A stretch of DNA of 6,791 bases, from assembly GCA_003446775.1 (NCBI GenBank), contig DMCH01000019.1, forward strand, positions 2,418 through 9,208, written 5' to 3'. This document shows, in pieces, positions 1 to 5,771 of this stretch. Positions within the stretch are counted from its first letter, which is position 1, and each line of letters begins with the position of its first letter. Below the pieces are notes generated by a model. That model saw nothing but the letters and a program-made list of their open reading frames with translations, ran no database searches and was not told where the DNA came from. The position numbers and the translations under genes are program-made. Source of the DNA: Chloroflexota bacterium. GTDB taxonomy: Bacteria; Chloroflexota; Dormibacteria; Dormibacterales; Dormibacteraceae.

Positions 1-371
1 TCGGACTGCGGCTCGACGCCGGCGACAGCGTCGAAAACAGCCACCGCGCCGTCCAGAACCCGCAGGCTCCGCTCGACCTCGACCGTGAAGTCCACGTGCC
101 CGGGTGTGTCTATGATGTTGATCGCGTGGTCGCGCCACTGGGCGGTCGTGGCCGCCGACGTGATCGTGATCCCGCGCTCCTTCTCCTGGACCATCCAGTC
201 CATGGTCGCGGCCCCTTCGTGGACCTCTCCCATCTTGTGGATGCGGCCCGCGTAGAAGAGGATCCGCTCGGTGGTCGTGGTTTTACCGGCGTCAATGTGC
301 GCCATGATCCCGATGTTTCGGACCTTGTCGATCGCGACCGGCCGCTCCTGCATCTTCAGTGCCACGCTCAT
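1..371 (-). CDS. fusA: Translation elongation factor G, N-terminal part (runs off the left edge)
   Basis: EF-G is the cytoplasmic GTPase that drives translocation on the ribosome and, with RRF, ribosome recycling. Only the first 123 codons, part of the G domain, are in the window; the family is usually about 690-700 residues. Translating the minus strand gives the P-loop AHIDAGKTT (residues 24-32), the switch I segment [12 protein letters not shown] (65-76) and the G3 motif DTPGHVDF (88-95), all in their usual EF-G order and spacing. The ATG at 369-371 lies 8 nt past the rpsG stop and has no well-spaced Shine-Dalgarno, which suggests translation linked to rpsG. A GTG two codons later would sit 6 nt from an AGAGAG stretch, and an ATG at residue 7 is a third option, so the exact start is uncertain. 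Gene identity is secure from the motifs and from the rpsL-rpsG-fusA order. Confidence 0.97.
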   Translation of the reverse strand, partial: MSVALKMQERPVAIDKVRNIGIMAHIDAGKTTTTERILFYAGRIHKMGEVHEGAATMDWMVQEKERGITITSAATTAQWRDHAINIIDTPGHVDFTVEVERSLRVLDGAVAVFDAVAGVEPQS

Positions 372-379
372 CTCTCTGA

Positions 380-850
380 TCAGTACCGGAAATGGGAGAA
401 AGCCTTGTTGCTTTCCGCCATCCGGTGGGTTTCTTCCTTGCGCTTGACCGCCCCGCCCGTGTTCTGGGCGGCGTCGAGGATCTCGAACGCGAGCTTCTCA
501 GACATGCTCTTCCCGCCCCGCTGCCGCGCGAAACGCACGATCCAGCGGCGGGCGAGGGCAAGCCGGCGCTCGGGCCGGATCTCGACCGGGACCTGGTAGG
601 TGGCGCCGCCGACGCGGCGAGGCTTCACCTCCAGCAATGGGGTGGCGTTGCGCAGCGCCGACTCGAACACCTCGAGCGGCTCCTTCTTGGCCTGCTTGCT
701 GGCCCGCGACAGCGCGTCGTAGACCACCTTCTCGGCGGTCGAACGCTTGCCCCGGCTCATGACCACGTTCACGAACTTGGCGATCGCCTCCGATTGGTAG
801 ACGGGATCGGGCGCGATGACACGCTTGACTGGGCGGCTGCGGCGAGGCAT
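380..850 (-). CDS. rpsG: 30S ribosomal protein S7
   Basis: S7 is a primary 16S rRNA-binding protein that nucleates assembly of the 30S head and lies near the decoding centre. The 156-residue product has the usual bacterial length and the family's landmarks: the basic start [10 protein letters not shown], the [19 protein letters not shown] segment (about residues 29-47), the [17 protein letters not shown] loop (about 75-91), and the C-terminal [15 protein letters not shown] end. The ATG (848-850) shares its A with the TGA of rpsL in a TGATG overlap, which indicates translational coupling. The stop is 8 nt before the fusA ATG. In E. coli S7 represses translation of its own operon. I saw no recognisable S7 operator in the short rpsL-rpsG junction here, where the genes overlap. 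Nothing is truncated or unusual. Confidence 0.98.
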   Translation of the reverse strand: MPRRSRPVKRVIAPDPVYQSEAIAKFVNVVMSRGKRSTAEKVVYDALSRASKQAKKEPLEVFESALRNATPLLEVKPRRVGGATYQVPVEIRPERRLALARRWIVRFARQRGGKSMSEKLAFEILDAAQNTGGAVKRKEETHRMAESNKAFSHFRY

Positions 851-1236
851 CAGGCCGCCGCCTTGCTCTTTTCCCGCTTGGCGCCGTACTTGGAGCGTGC
901 CTTCTTGCGGTTCTTGGTGCCGGCAGTGTCGAGGGTGCCGCGGATGATGTGATAGCGAACGCCCGGCAGGTCCTTGACGCGGCCGCCACGGATGAGCACC
1001 ACGGAGTGCTCCTGCAGGTTGTGACCGATGCCAGGGATGTAGGCGGTGACCTCGATCCCGGTGGTCAGCCGGACGCGGGCGACCTTCCGGAGCGCCGAGT
1101 TCGGCTTCTTGGGGGTTTGGGTGTAGACGCGCACGCAGACTCCCCGCCTCTGCGGCGAGCCCTTGAGCGCCGGCGCCTTAGACTTCGGCCTGGCCGCACG
1201 ACGCCCGAAGCGGACAAGCTGCTGGATGGTTGGCAA
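850..1236 (-). CDS. rpsL: 30S ribosomal protein S12
   Basis: S12 sits at the decoding centre of the 30S subunit and monitors codon-anticodon pairing. The product is 128 residues, close to the usual ~124. It carries the signature [17 protein letters not shown] (residues 41-57) and the loop [13 protein letters not shown] (83-95). Lys43 and Lys88, the positions most often changed in streptomycin-resistant strains, are both lysine, so the protein looks wild-type there. Asp89, the residue methylthiolated in some bacteria, is present. I place the start at a TTG (1234-1236): the family N-terminus MPTIQQLVR aligns exactly there, and AGGAG lies 6 nt upstream. The frame stays open to an ATG at 1350, but that 38-residue extension crosses the divergent gene's start and has no family match. 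The gene is first in the rpsL-rpsG-fusA cluster and overlaps rpsG by one base. Confidence 0.97.
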   Translation of the reverse strand: MPTIQQLVRFGRRAARPKSKAPALKGSPQRRGVCVRVYTQTPKKPNSALRKVARVRLTTGIEVTAYIPGIGHNLQEHSVVLIRGGRVKDLPGVRYHIIRGTLDTAGTKNRKKARSKYGAKREKSKAAA

Positions 1237-1347
1237 ACGATTCTCCTGGTGATGGGTATTGACGGCTGATGACGGCTCGAAGCCCACGCGGCAGTAGCCG
1301 ATTGGGCGACAAACGATGAGTATACCCAAAAACCGACCCCCCTCAGA
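1237..1347. promoter_or_regulatory. Divergent promoter region between rpsL and the methyltransferase gene (tentative)
   Basis: Both start sites and any divergent promoters must lie in or near a 79-bp spacer (1237-1315). On the minus strand a TATACT hexamer (1324-1319) resembles a -10 element for rpsL. It would give a leader of roughly 75 nt, but the hexamer 17 nt upstream (TCTGAG) is a poor -35 match. It lies inside the first codons of the divergent gene. On the plus strand TTGACG (1259-1264) resembles a -35, but no -10 follows at the right spacing. These are pattern matches only, in a genome whose sigma factor consensus is unknown. Confidence 0.2.
1243..1247 (-). promoter_or_regulatory. Ribosome binding site of rpsL that fixes the TTG start
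   Basis: The minus strand reads AGGAG here, with 6 nt before the TTG at 1236-1234. This is the best-formed Shine-Dalgarno I found next to any start in the window. It supports the short S12 reading frame over the longer ORF beginning at 1350. Confidence 0.85.
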
Positions 1348-1957
1348 CACGCCGGGACCGAGCCATTACTTCGACCCCACGCCGGGCGCCCCCTCGAGGC
1401 CGCGGACGGTGTTTCTCCACGTCGGCGAGCTCGCCCTCGAGCTCCAGGCGGACAGGGGGGTCTTCGGCTCGAGGGCCGTGGACCTCGGCACGCTCACGCT
1501 GCTCCGCGAGGCGCCAGCCCCGCCGACCAACGGGGACATTCTCGATCTCGGCTCCGGTTACGGCCCGATCGCCATCGCCCTGGCCAGGCAGTCGCCCCAG
1601 GCCCGGGTCTGGGCCGTGGACGTCAACGAGCGGGCTCTCGAGCTGACGCGCGCCAACGCCCGCGCAGCGGGGACGGCCAACGTGACCGCCTGCCTTCCGG
1701 ACGAGGTGCCGCCCGACATCCGGTTCGCGGCGATCTACTCCAACCCGCCCGTGCGGATTGGCAAGCTGCCGCTGCACGCACTGCTCCAGCGGTGGCTGGC
1801 GCGGCTGGCGTCGGGCGGGTCCGCCTACCTCGTCGTGCAGCGCAACCTCGGCTCGGATTCCCTCGCGGCCTGGCTGGCTTCGGAGGGTTCCGAGGTGCAG
1901 CGCCTCAAATCAAAGAAGGGCTACCGCGTGCTGGCGGTCAGGCCTACGGCGACGTGA
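1316..1957 (+). CDS. Class I SAM-dependent methyltransferase, YbxB/RsmC-like (probable rRNA guanine-N2 methyltransferase)
   Basis: The 213-residue protein has the single-domain layout of the 'MTS' small methyltransferases related to the catalytic half of E. coli RsmC and to B. subtilis YbxB. Visible landmarks are an N-terminal HYF (17-19), [17 protein letters not shown] (47-63), the SAM-binding motif [16 protein letters not shown] (75-90), the acidic [10 protein letters not shown] segment (101-110; Asp102 likely contacts the ribose), the catalytic-type NPPVR (143-147), and [11 protein letters not shown] near the end. NPP motifs of this kind occur in enzymes that methylate exocyclic amino groups. 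Specificity for 16S rRNA G1207 is known for RsmC but only inferred here. B. subtilis ybxB lies beside rpoB, so proximity to rpo/str genes fits the family. The ATG at 1316 is the first usable start after an in-frame TAG and lacks a clear Shine-Dalgarno. The gene is divergent from rpsL, and its last 14 bp overlap the converging binding-protein gene. Confidence 0.9.
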   Translation: MSIPKNRPPSDTPGPSHYFDPTPGAPSRPRTVFLHVGELALELQADRGVFGSRAVDLGTLTLLREAPAPPTNGDILDLGSGYGPIAIALARQSPQARVWAVDVNERALELTRANARAAGTANVTACLPDEVPPDIRFAAIYSNPPVRIGKLPLHALLQRWLARLASGGSAYLVVQRNLGSDSLAAWLASEGSEVQRLKSKKGYRVLAVRPTAT

Positions 1958-3734
1958 AGTACCAGTTTTCCGGGTAGATCTGCAGCAGCGGGTCCTGCGC
2001 TTCCCACCCATGCAGGGTCCTTCTGACCATCGACATCTGATAGTCCGGCACTGGAATCCAGACCACCGGAAGGTCCGTGGCGAGGAAGTCCTCGTATCTA
2101 TTCAGAGCCAAGACATTGCCGGTAACGGTGGCGGTGGTGTTGGCGTCGTTGGTGGCGTTCGAGTAGCTCCCGCCATTTGAGGGGGCGCCCGTGGAAAAGA
2201 TCTCGTCACCGGTCGGGTAGTAGTCGGGGGCGAAAATCCAACCGTAGCCCCAGTTGCTCATGTCCGTGGTGGTGCTGCCGCTGAACGCATCACCGATCAC
2301 CGTTTCGAATGCAACCTCTGACAGGTTGAGCTCCAGGCCGGCTGAGGAGAATGCCGCCTTCAGGGCCTCCATCTCTTGTTTGACAGCGGCCGACCCCGAA
2401 ACGTACTCGAGCTTGAAGCTGGCCTTGGCGCCGGCAGCGATGCCCGCGCCGCACTGTCCGGCCCCGGCGCCCGGCTTGCTGCAAGTGCTGACGCCGCCCG
2501 GATTGACGGTCCAGCCGTTGTCGGCAAGCAGCTTGGCGGACGCCACGGGATCGTACCGGTAGGGATTGGCCTGCTCGACGGCGTCGGCGAAGGTGTTCGC
2601 CGGCTGGATGGGCACAGGCCCGTAATCCGGGTAGCCGTCGCCCTTGAGGATCTTGTCGATCCACGTCTGTTGATCGACCATGTGCTGCATTGCTTGGCGG
2701 AAGTAGGGCTGCCTGTAGATCGGGGCGTTGACCCTGTTGTTGAAGTTCACCTGGATGAAGTTGATCGACCAGCCAATCCACGGCGCCGACATGAAGTTGT
2801 TGAGCGAGCCGGCCTGCTCGGCGCTCTGGTTCGGGATGTAGCCGTAGTCGACTCCGCCGGCGTGGAGGTCGTTGAGCTCGGCTGAGTCAGTCGCGTAAGG
2901 CACCAGGTCGAATTCGGCGATTGAGGGCTTGACCGGCCCGGAGTAACCGTGGTTCGGGACCATCGCCACGCGGCCGCGAGTGGTCATCGATTTCAGCTTC
3001 CAGGGGCCGCTCACCACCCGCCACAGCGGGTTGGTGTTGTAGGTCTCAACCAACCTGGATTGGCCGTCGAGGTACTTGAAGACCGCTTTGGCCGTGGCGG
3101 GGTTGGTGTCGTTGTCGCCGATCGCGCCGGTGTCAGAAGTCTTGTCCCAGAGGTGCTGAGGTATCGGCGTGATCTGGCTCAGCTGGTTGTAGGTGAAGAA
3201 CATCTGGCCATACGCCCTGTCCAGACCAAAGACGACGGTCTGGGAGTCGGGAAACGACATGGTCCTCACGTTGTCGGGAAACTCTCCCGGCGAGTAAGCC
3301 GCCCAGTGATCGGTGTTGGCTTTGAGCAGGTTCATCCAGAACTCGACGTCACGCGAAGTGATCGGAACGCCGTCGGACCACTTCCACCCTTTGAGCTTCA
3401 TAGTCACCGTCTTACCGTCGGCGCTGTACGCGGGATCGGCCGCCAGGCTGAGGCTCGAGTTGAGCTTGACCTGGCCGTTCTCGCCGAACCAGTAGAGCGG
3501 CCTGTACATCAGGACCTGGAACTGGCTGACGTTGGTGGCGCTGAAGTAGGCCGCGGACGTGAGCGGGAAGATGTAGTTCGGCCTGGCGTTCGGGCTCTCA
3601 GCAAAGGTCGCCGTGCCTCCCGAGAGTCTGTGCTGGGTTGGGGGGTAGACATCGCAGGCGGCCAACGAAACCGCCACCAAACCGAGCCAAAGGCAAGGCA
3701 CAAGGCTCGGAGGCCTTAAAGCCGATTTCGGCAT
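1944..3734 (-). CDS. ABC transporter solute-binding lipoprotein, family 5 (peptide/nickel type), second of a pair
   Basis: This is a predicted exported lipoprotein of 596 residues that captures a solute, probably an oligopeptide or similar compound, for an ABC importer. The N-terminus has a hydrophobic stretch and a good lipobox SLAAC with Cys27 as the likely lipidated residue. Family 5 (SBP_bac_5) landmarks are a segment with MKLKGWKWSDGVPITSRDVEFW (around 110-130, quoted in part: WKWSDGVPITSRDVEFW), a PYFRQAMQHMVDQQTWIDKI helix (around 342-361) and a C-terminal DLPVVWIPVPDY strand. I chose the ATG at 3732-3734 over the open frame reaching 3782, because it gives a normal signal peptide and overlaps the upstream gene's stop as TGATG. 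Cys418 and Cys428 flank a Gly/Ala-rich loop and could form a disulfide. The 3' end overlaps the methyltransferase gene by 14 bp. No permease or ATPase gene is adjacent. The substrate cannot be read from sequence. Confidence 0.9.
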   Translation of the reverse strand: MPKSALRPPSLVPCLWLGLVAVSLAACDVYPPTQHRLSGGTATFAESPNARPNYIFPLTSAAYFSATNVSQFQVLMYRPLYWFGENGQVKLNSSLSLAADPAYSADGKTVTMKLKGWKWSDGVPITSRDVEFWMNLLKANTDHWAAYSPGEFPDNVRTMSFPDSQTVVFGLDRAYGQMFFTYNQLSQITPIPQHLWDKTSDTGAIGDNDTNPATAKAVFKYLDGQSRLVETYNTNPLWRVVSGPWKLKSMTTRGRVAMVPNHGYSGPVKPSIAEFDLVPYATDSAELNDLHAGGVDYGYIPNQSAEQAGSLNNFMSAPWIGWSINFIQVNFNNRVNAPIYRQPYFRQAMQHMVDQQTWIDKILKGDGYPDYGPVPIQPANTFADAVEQANPYRYDPVASAKLLADNGWTVNPGGVSTCSKPGAGAGQCGAGIAAGAKASFKLEYVSGSAAVKQEMEALKAAFSSAGLELNLSEVAFETVIGDAFSGSTTTDMSNWGYGWIFAPDYYPTGDEIFSTGAPSNGGSYSNATNDANTTATVTGNVLALNRYEDFLATDLPVVWIPVPDYQMSMVRRTLHGWEAQDPLLQIYPENWYFTSP

Positions 3735-5410
3735 CAGTGGGCGGCGATGTAGATCTGCGCTGGGAAAAGGGCGCCGGGCCACTCGTCAACGGAGGTCGTG
3801 GTCACGCCGCGCACGTACGGCCGGACCAAATACCAGCTCACGGGCTGCGCGAGAAAAGCGACCGGGACGTCGTTGGCCAGCATGCCCTGGGCCAGCTTGT
3901 ACTCCTGCGCGCGACGGTCGGGCTCGATGTCTGAGCCGGCGGTCTTCACGAAGCTGTCGTACTGCTTGTTCTGATAGAAGGCGAAGTTGTTCGAGCTGGT
4001 CGTCAAGAAGATGCCAAACCAGTCCGACGGATCTGGATAGTCCGCCATCCAGCCGAGCGGGCCCGCGATTTGAAAGTCACCCGTGTCCAGGTGGGAGCTC
4101 AGCGTGTTGCTGTCGAGCGCCTCGAGGGTTATGTCCACGCCAAGGTTCGTCTTCAGCTGGTCGTGGACGAACTTCGCGGTGGCCTTGCTGAAGTCAGACG
4201 ACTGGTCGTAGGAAAACTTGACCGCGGACAGGTCCTTGGCGCTCACACCGGATGCGGCGAATGTGGCGCGCGCGCGGGCGACGTCGAACGTCTGCGTACT
4301 GCCGAGGTCGGGAGCGTAGCCGGGCATGCCCTTGGGAATGAACGTCTCGGCGGGCAATCCCTGGCCCTGGAATATCTGCGCGATGAAAGCGTCGCGGTCG
4401 ATCGCGGCCGCGATCGCCTGGCGCACCTTCACGTTGTTCAAGGGCGCCTGGTCGAGGCGAAACACGATCCAGAACACGGACAGGGCCGGCGTCCTGACCA
4501 GGTCCACATTGAGATGCGCATCGCCCGCGACTACCGCAGCCTGGGCGGGCTGCACATCGATCTCGTCAAGCTCGCCGTTCTTGTACTTGGCCAGCGCCAC
4601 GGCCCCATCGTTGACGACGTCGAACGTGATCGTCGTGAGCTTCGGTTTGGCGCCCCAGTAGTGGGGGTTGGGGACCACTGTCAGATGCACGTTGGGGACC
4701 ATCTCGGTGACGCGGAAGGGTCCATTGGTGACGAGCGAATCCGGTGAGCTCGCCCACTTGTCGGCATATTTCGTCACGACGTCCTGCCGGATCGGCCCTC
4801 CGGCAGGCATCGCGGCGAGCCAGGCGAACGCCGGGTTCGGATGCGACAGGGTGACCTGCAAAGTGAAGTCGTCAACCGACTTCAACCCGAGGGTGCCGAG
4901 CGCCGTCGGTATCTGCGACGCGTCCCGCTGGGGGTCAAGCCCCGAGACCTGTTCGCCGTTGAGGATGGCACCGGCGAAGAACGGGCCGTTGGGCGCGGCG
5001 AGGCGGGGATCGATGAGCCGCTGCCATGCGTACACGAAGTCCTGCGCCTTCACCTGGGTGCCGTCCCAGTACTCCGCGGTCTTGCGCAGGTGAAACGTGT
5101 AGACGGTCCCATTGCTCGACACCTCGTATGTCTCCGCCGCGGCTGGGGTCACTCCGCTGAGATCTGCTTTGGGTTTGAGCAGCGGCTCGGAGATCGTGCG
5201 CAGCACCGCCGTCTCGTACGGGTACTGAGTCTGGCCCGGATCGAGCGTCGGCGGCTGGTCGTCCAGGAGCACACGCAGCGTCTGGTCCTTGGCCAGGCGT
5301 GGACCCTGCGTGAGCGGCGTGGTGGGGTTGCAAGCGGAGGCGATGGCCGATGCGAGCACCGCCAGCGCGACGGCGCGAACCCGCCAACGAGTGAAGGACA
5401 CCGCAGACAT
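3734..5410 (-). CDS. ABC transporter solute-binding lipoprotein, family 5 (OppA/DppA-like), first of a pair
   Basis: The 558-residue predicted lipoprotein has clear family 5 (SBP_bac_5) features: LRVLLDDQPPTLDPGQ soon after the signal peptide (about 46-61), NGPFRVTEMVPNVHLTVVPN followed by HYWGAKPKLTTITF in the middle, the signature VRQAIAAAIDRDAFIAQIF (about 322-340), and YPDPSDWFGIFLTTSSNNFA near the C-terminal lobe. These are typical of OppA-type oligopeptide-binding proteins. The signal sequence MSAVSFTRWRVRAVALAVLA ends in ASAC with Cys27 as the likely lipid anchor; Ala at -3 is less usual than Leu or Val. The start is taken as the ATG at 5408-5410. A TTG three codons upstream (5417-5419) is possible, and neither has a good Shine-Dalgarno. 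The stop overlaps the next gene's ATG (TGATG), so the two are probably co-translated. Upstream lies a hairpin-rich non-coding region that may be its leader. Confidence 0.92.
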   Translation of the reverse strand: MSAVSFTRWRVRAVALAVLASAIASACNPTTPLTQGPRLAKDQTLRVLLDDQPPTLDPGQTQYPYETAVLRTISEPLLKPKADLSGVTPAAAETYEVSSNGTVYTFHLRKTAEYWDGTQVKAQDFVYAWQRLIDPRLAAPNGPFFAGAILNGEQVSGLDPQRDASQIPTALGTLGLKSVDDFTLQVTLSHPNPAFAWLAAMPAGGPIRQDVVTKYADKWASSPDSLVTNGPFRVTEMVPNVHLTVVPNPHYWGAKPKLTTITFDVVNDGAVALAKYKNGELDEIDVQPAQAAVVAGDAHLNVDLVRTPALSVFWIVFRLDQAPLNNVKVRQAIAAAIDRDAFIAQIFQGQGLPAETFIPKGMPGYAPDLGSTQTFDVARARATFAASGVSAKDLSAVKFSYDQSSDFSKATAKFVHDQLKTNLGVDITLEALDSNTLSSHLDTGDFQIAGPLGWMADYPDPSDWFGIFLTTSSNNFAFYQNKQYDSFVKTAGSDIEPDRRAQEYKLAQGMLANDVPVAFLAQPVSWYLVRPYVRGVTTTSVDEWPGALFPAQIYIAAH

Positions 5411-5461
5411 GATATTCAACCGGCTGCGTGGCTAGTAGGCCGGGCTGCGCCGGCCGTCCCT

Positions 5462-5477
5462 GGCATACGTGAATGCC
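5462..5477. repeat. Short inverted repeat upstream of the first binding-protein gene
   Basis: GGCAT and ATGCC are separated by 6 nt (acgtga). The dyad lies about 52 bp before the ATG at 5410 and could be a repressor operator or a small RNA hairpin. Five-base arms are short enough to arise by chance. Confidence 0.3.
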
Positions 5478-5505
5478 GCCAAGCGTCGCGGGGAGTGACA
5501 TTAAG

Positions 5506-5536
5506 AAAAATCCCCTCCCAGGGAAGGAGTTAGGGG
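5506..5536 (-). terminator. Terminator-like hairpin in the binding-protein leader
   Basis: On the minus strand CCCCT (5536-5532) can pair with AGGGG (5516-5512), followed by A and a run of five T (5510-5506). A competing fold pairs CTCC (5529-5526) with GGAG (5518-5515). It ends about 95 nt before the start of the first binding-protein gene on the same strand. It is therefore either an attenuator in that gene's leader, the end of a small RNA, or a backup terminator for upstream transcription. The uninterrupted stem is only 5 bp with a large loop, so strength is uncertain. Confidence 0.45.
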
Positions 5537-5601
5537 CGCGAATCCGGCCGAGTTAGCGGTCCGAAGCGGTTCAGATGAGCTGCGGCCGTTGAGCGCCCCG
5601 G

Positions 5602-5630
5602 ATAAGGGGGAACCGTAGGTTCCTCCTTAT
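5602..5630. repeat. 29-bp near-perfect palindrome (13-bp arms, 3-nt loop)
   Basis: The left arm ataagggggaacc (5602-5614) and right arm ggttcctccttat (5618-5630) are complementary apart from one position. That position is a G-U wobble in plus-strand RNA and an A-C mismatch in minus-strand RNA. The loop is gta. No T-run follows on either strand, so it is not an ordinary intrinsic terminator. The minus-strand copy contains a full AAGGAGG, but no start codon follows at a usable distance. It could be a regulatory RNA hairpin, a protein-binding site or a dispersed repeat. Confidence 0.75.
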
Positions 5631-5634
5631 ATCG

Positions 5635-5663
5635 AAAAGGGGCAACCCTGGCGGGCGCCCCCT
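5635..5663 (-). terminator. Second terminator-like hairpin downstream of rpoC
   Basis: On the minus strand AGGGG (5663-5659) pairs with CCCCT (5642-5638), C5657 pairs with G5643 past a one-base bulge, and an inner CCC/GGG closes a GCCA loop. TTTT (5638-5635) overlaps the stem end. It lies about 50 nt past the main rpoC terminator and may act as a backup, or be part of a structured leader. Confidence 0.45.
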
Positions 5664-5712
5664 GTGCACGTAGGCTGACTCTAACCCAAATCGGCGCGAT
5701 TGTGTAGGGCCT

Positions 5713-5746
5713 ATAAAAAGGGAGAGGCCGCTTCGGGCGGCCCCTC
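5713..5746 (-). terminator. Intrinsic terminator of rpoC
   Basis: On the minus strand GAGGGGCCGC (5746-5737) and GCGGCCTCTC (5731-5722) form a 10-bp GC-rich stem with one G-U pair and a 5-nt loop. CC and then TTTTT (5719-5715) follow. The hairpin begins 25 nt after the rpoC TAA. This is a textbook Rho-independent terminator and implies that rpoC transcription largely ends before the binding-protein genes. Confidence 0.9.
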
Positions 5747-5771
5747 TTGGTTGCTCTTTTGGTTGCGCTTC

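Larger units (their letters stand above)
5411..5771. other. Non-coding stretch between rpoC and the binding-protein genes
   Basis: This ~360-bp stretch has no convincing coding frame on either strand. Reading with the flanking genes (minus strand), it holds the rpoC terminator, a second hairpin followed by TTTT, a 29-bp near-perfect palindrome, a third hairpin followed by TTTTT, and a short dyad about 50 bp before the first binding-protein start. I could not find a promoter with good -35 and -10 elements, although one for the binding-protein genes should lie here. It matches no riboswitch consensus I can recall. It could be a regulated leader, a small RNA locus, or simply stacked terminators. 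Confidence 0.6.

Noticed and set aside
96..952. Plus-strand open frames opposite fusA, rpsG and rpsL
   Set aside because: The opposite strand encodes three unmistakable translation genes; these frames are high-GC shadows.
1237..1350. N-terminal extension of S12 to the ATG at 1350
   Set aside because: The extra 38 residues have no family counterpart, cross the start of the divergent gene, and bypass a TTG with a well-spaced AGGAG at the conserved N-terminus.
2949..3719. Long plus-strand open frame of 256 codons opposite the second binding-protein gene
   Set aside because: It lies wholly antisense to a gene with clear family motifs, has no recognisable domain, and is rich in Arg/Gly/Val as expected for an antisense frame in high-GC DNA.
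3735..3782. 16-residue N-terminal extension of the second binding protein
   Set aside because: It would place charged residues ahead of a normal lipoprotein signal sequence and overlap the upstream gene by about 49 bp. The internal ATG forms a TGATG junction and a standard signal peptide.
4070..5533. Plus-strand open frames of 225 and 230 codons opposite the first binding-protein gene
   Set aside because: They are antisense to a well-supported coding gene, with compositionally biased products and no family resemblance.
5506..5630. T-box or other known riboswitch in the binding-protein leader
   Set aside because: The conserved T-box stretch (AGGGTGGNACCGCG) is absent. I also saw no cores of TPP, FMN, cobalamin, glycine or c-di-GMP riboswitches. 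The region is reported only as an unassigned structured leader.
5621..5630. AAGGAGG on the minus strand as the ribosome binding site of a small leader peptide
   Set aside because: No ATG, GTG or TTG follows within a usable 4-12 nt; the motif is part of the palindrome arm.
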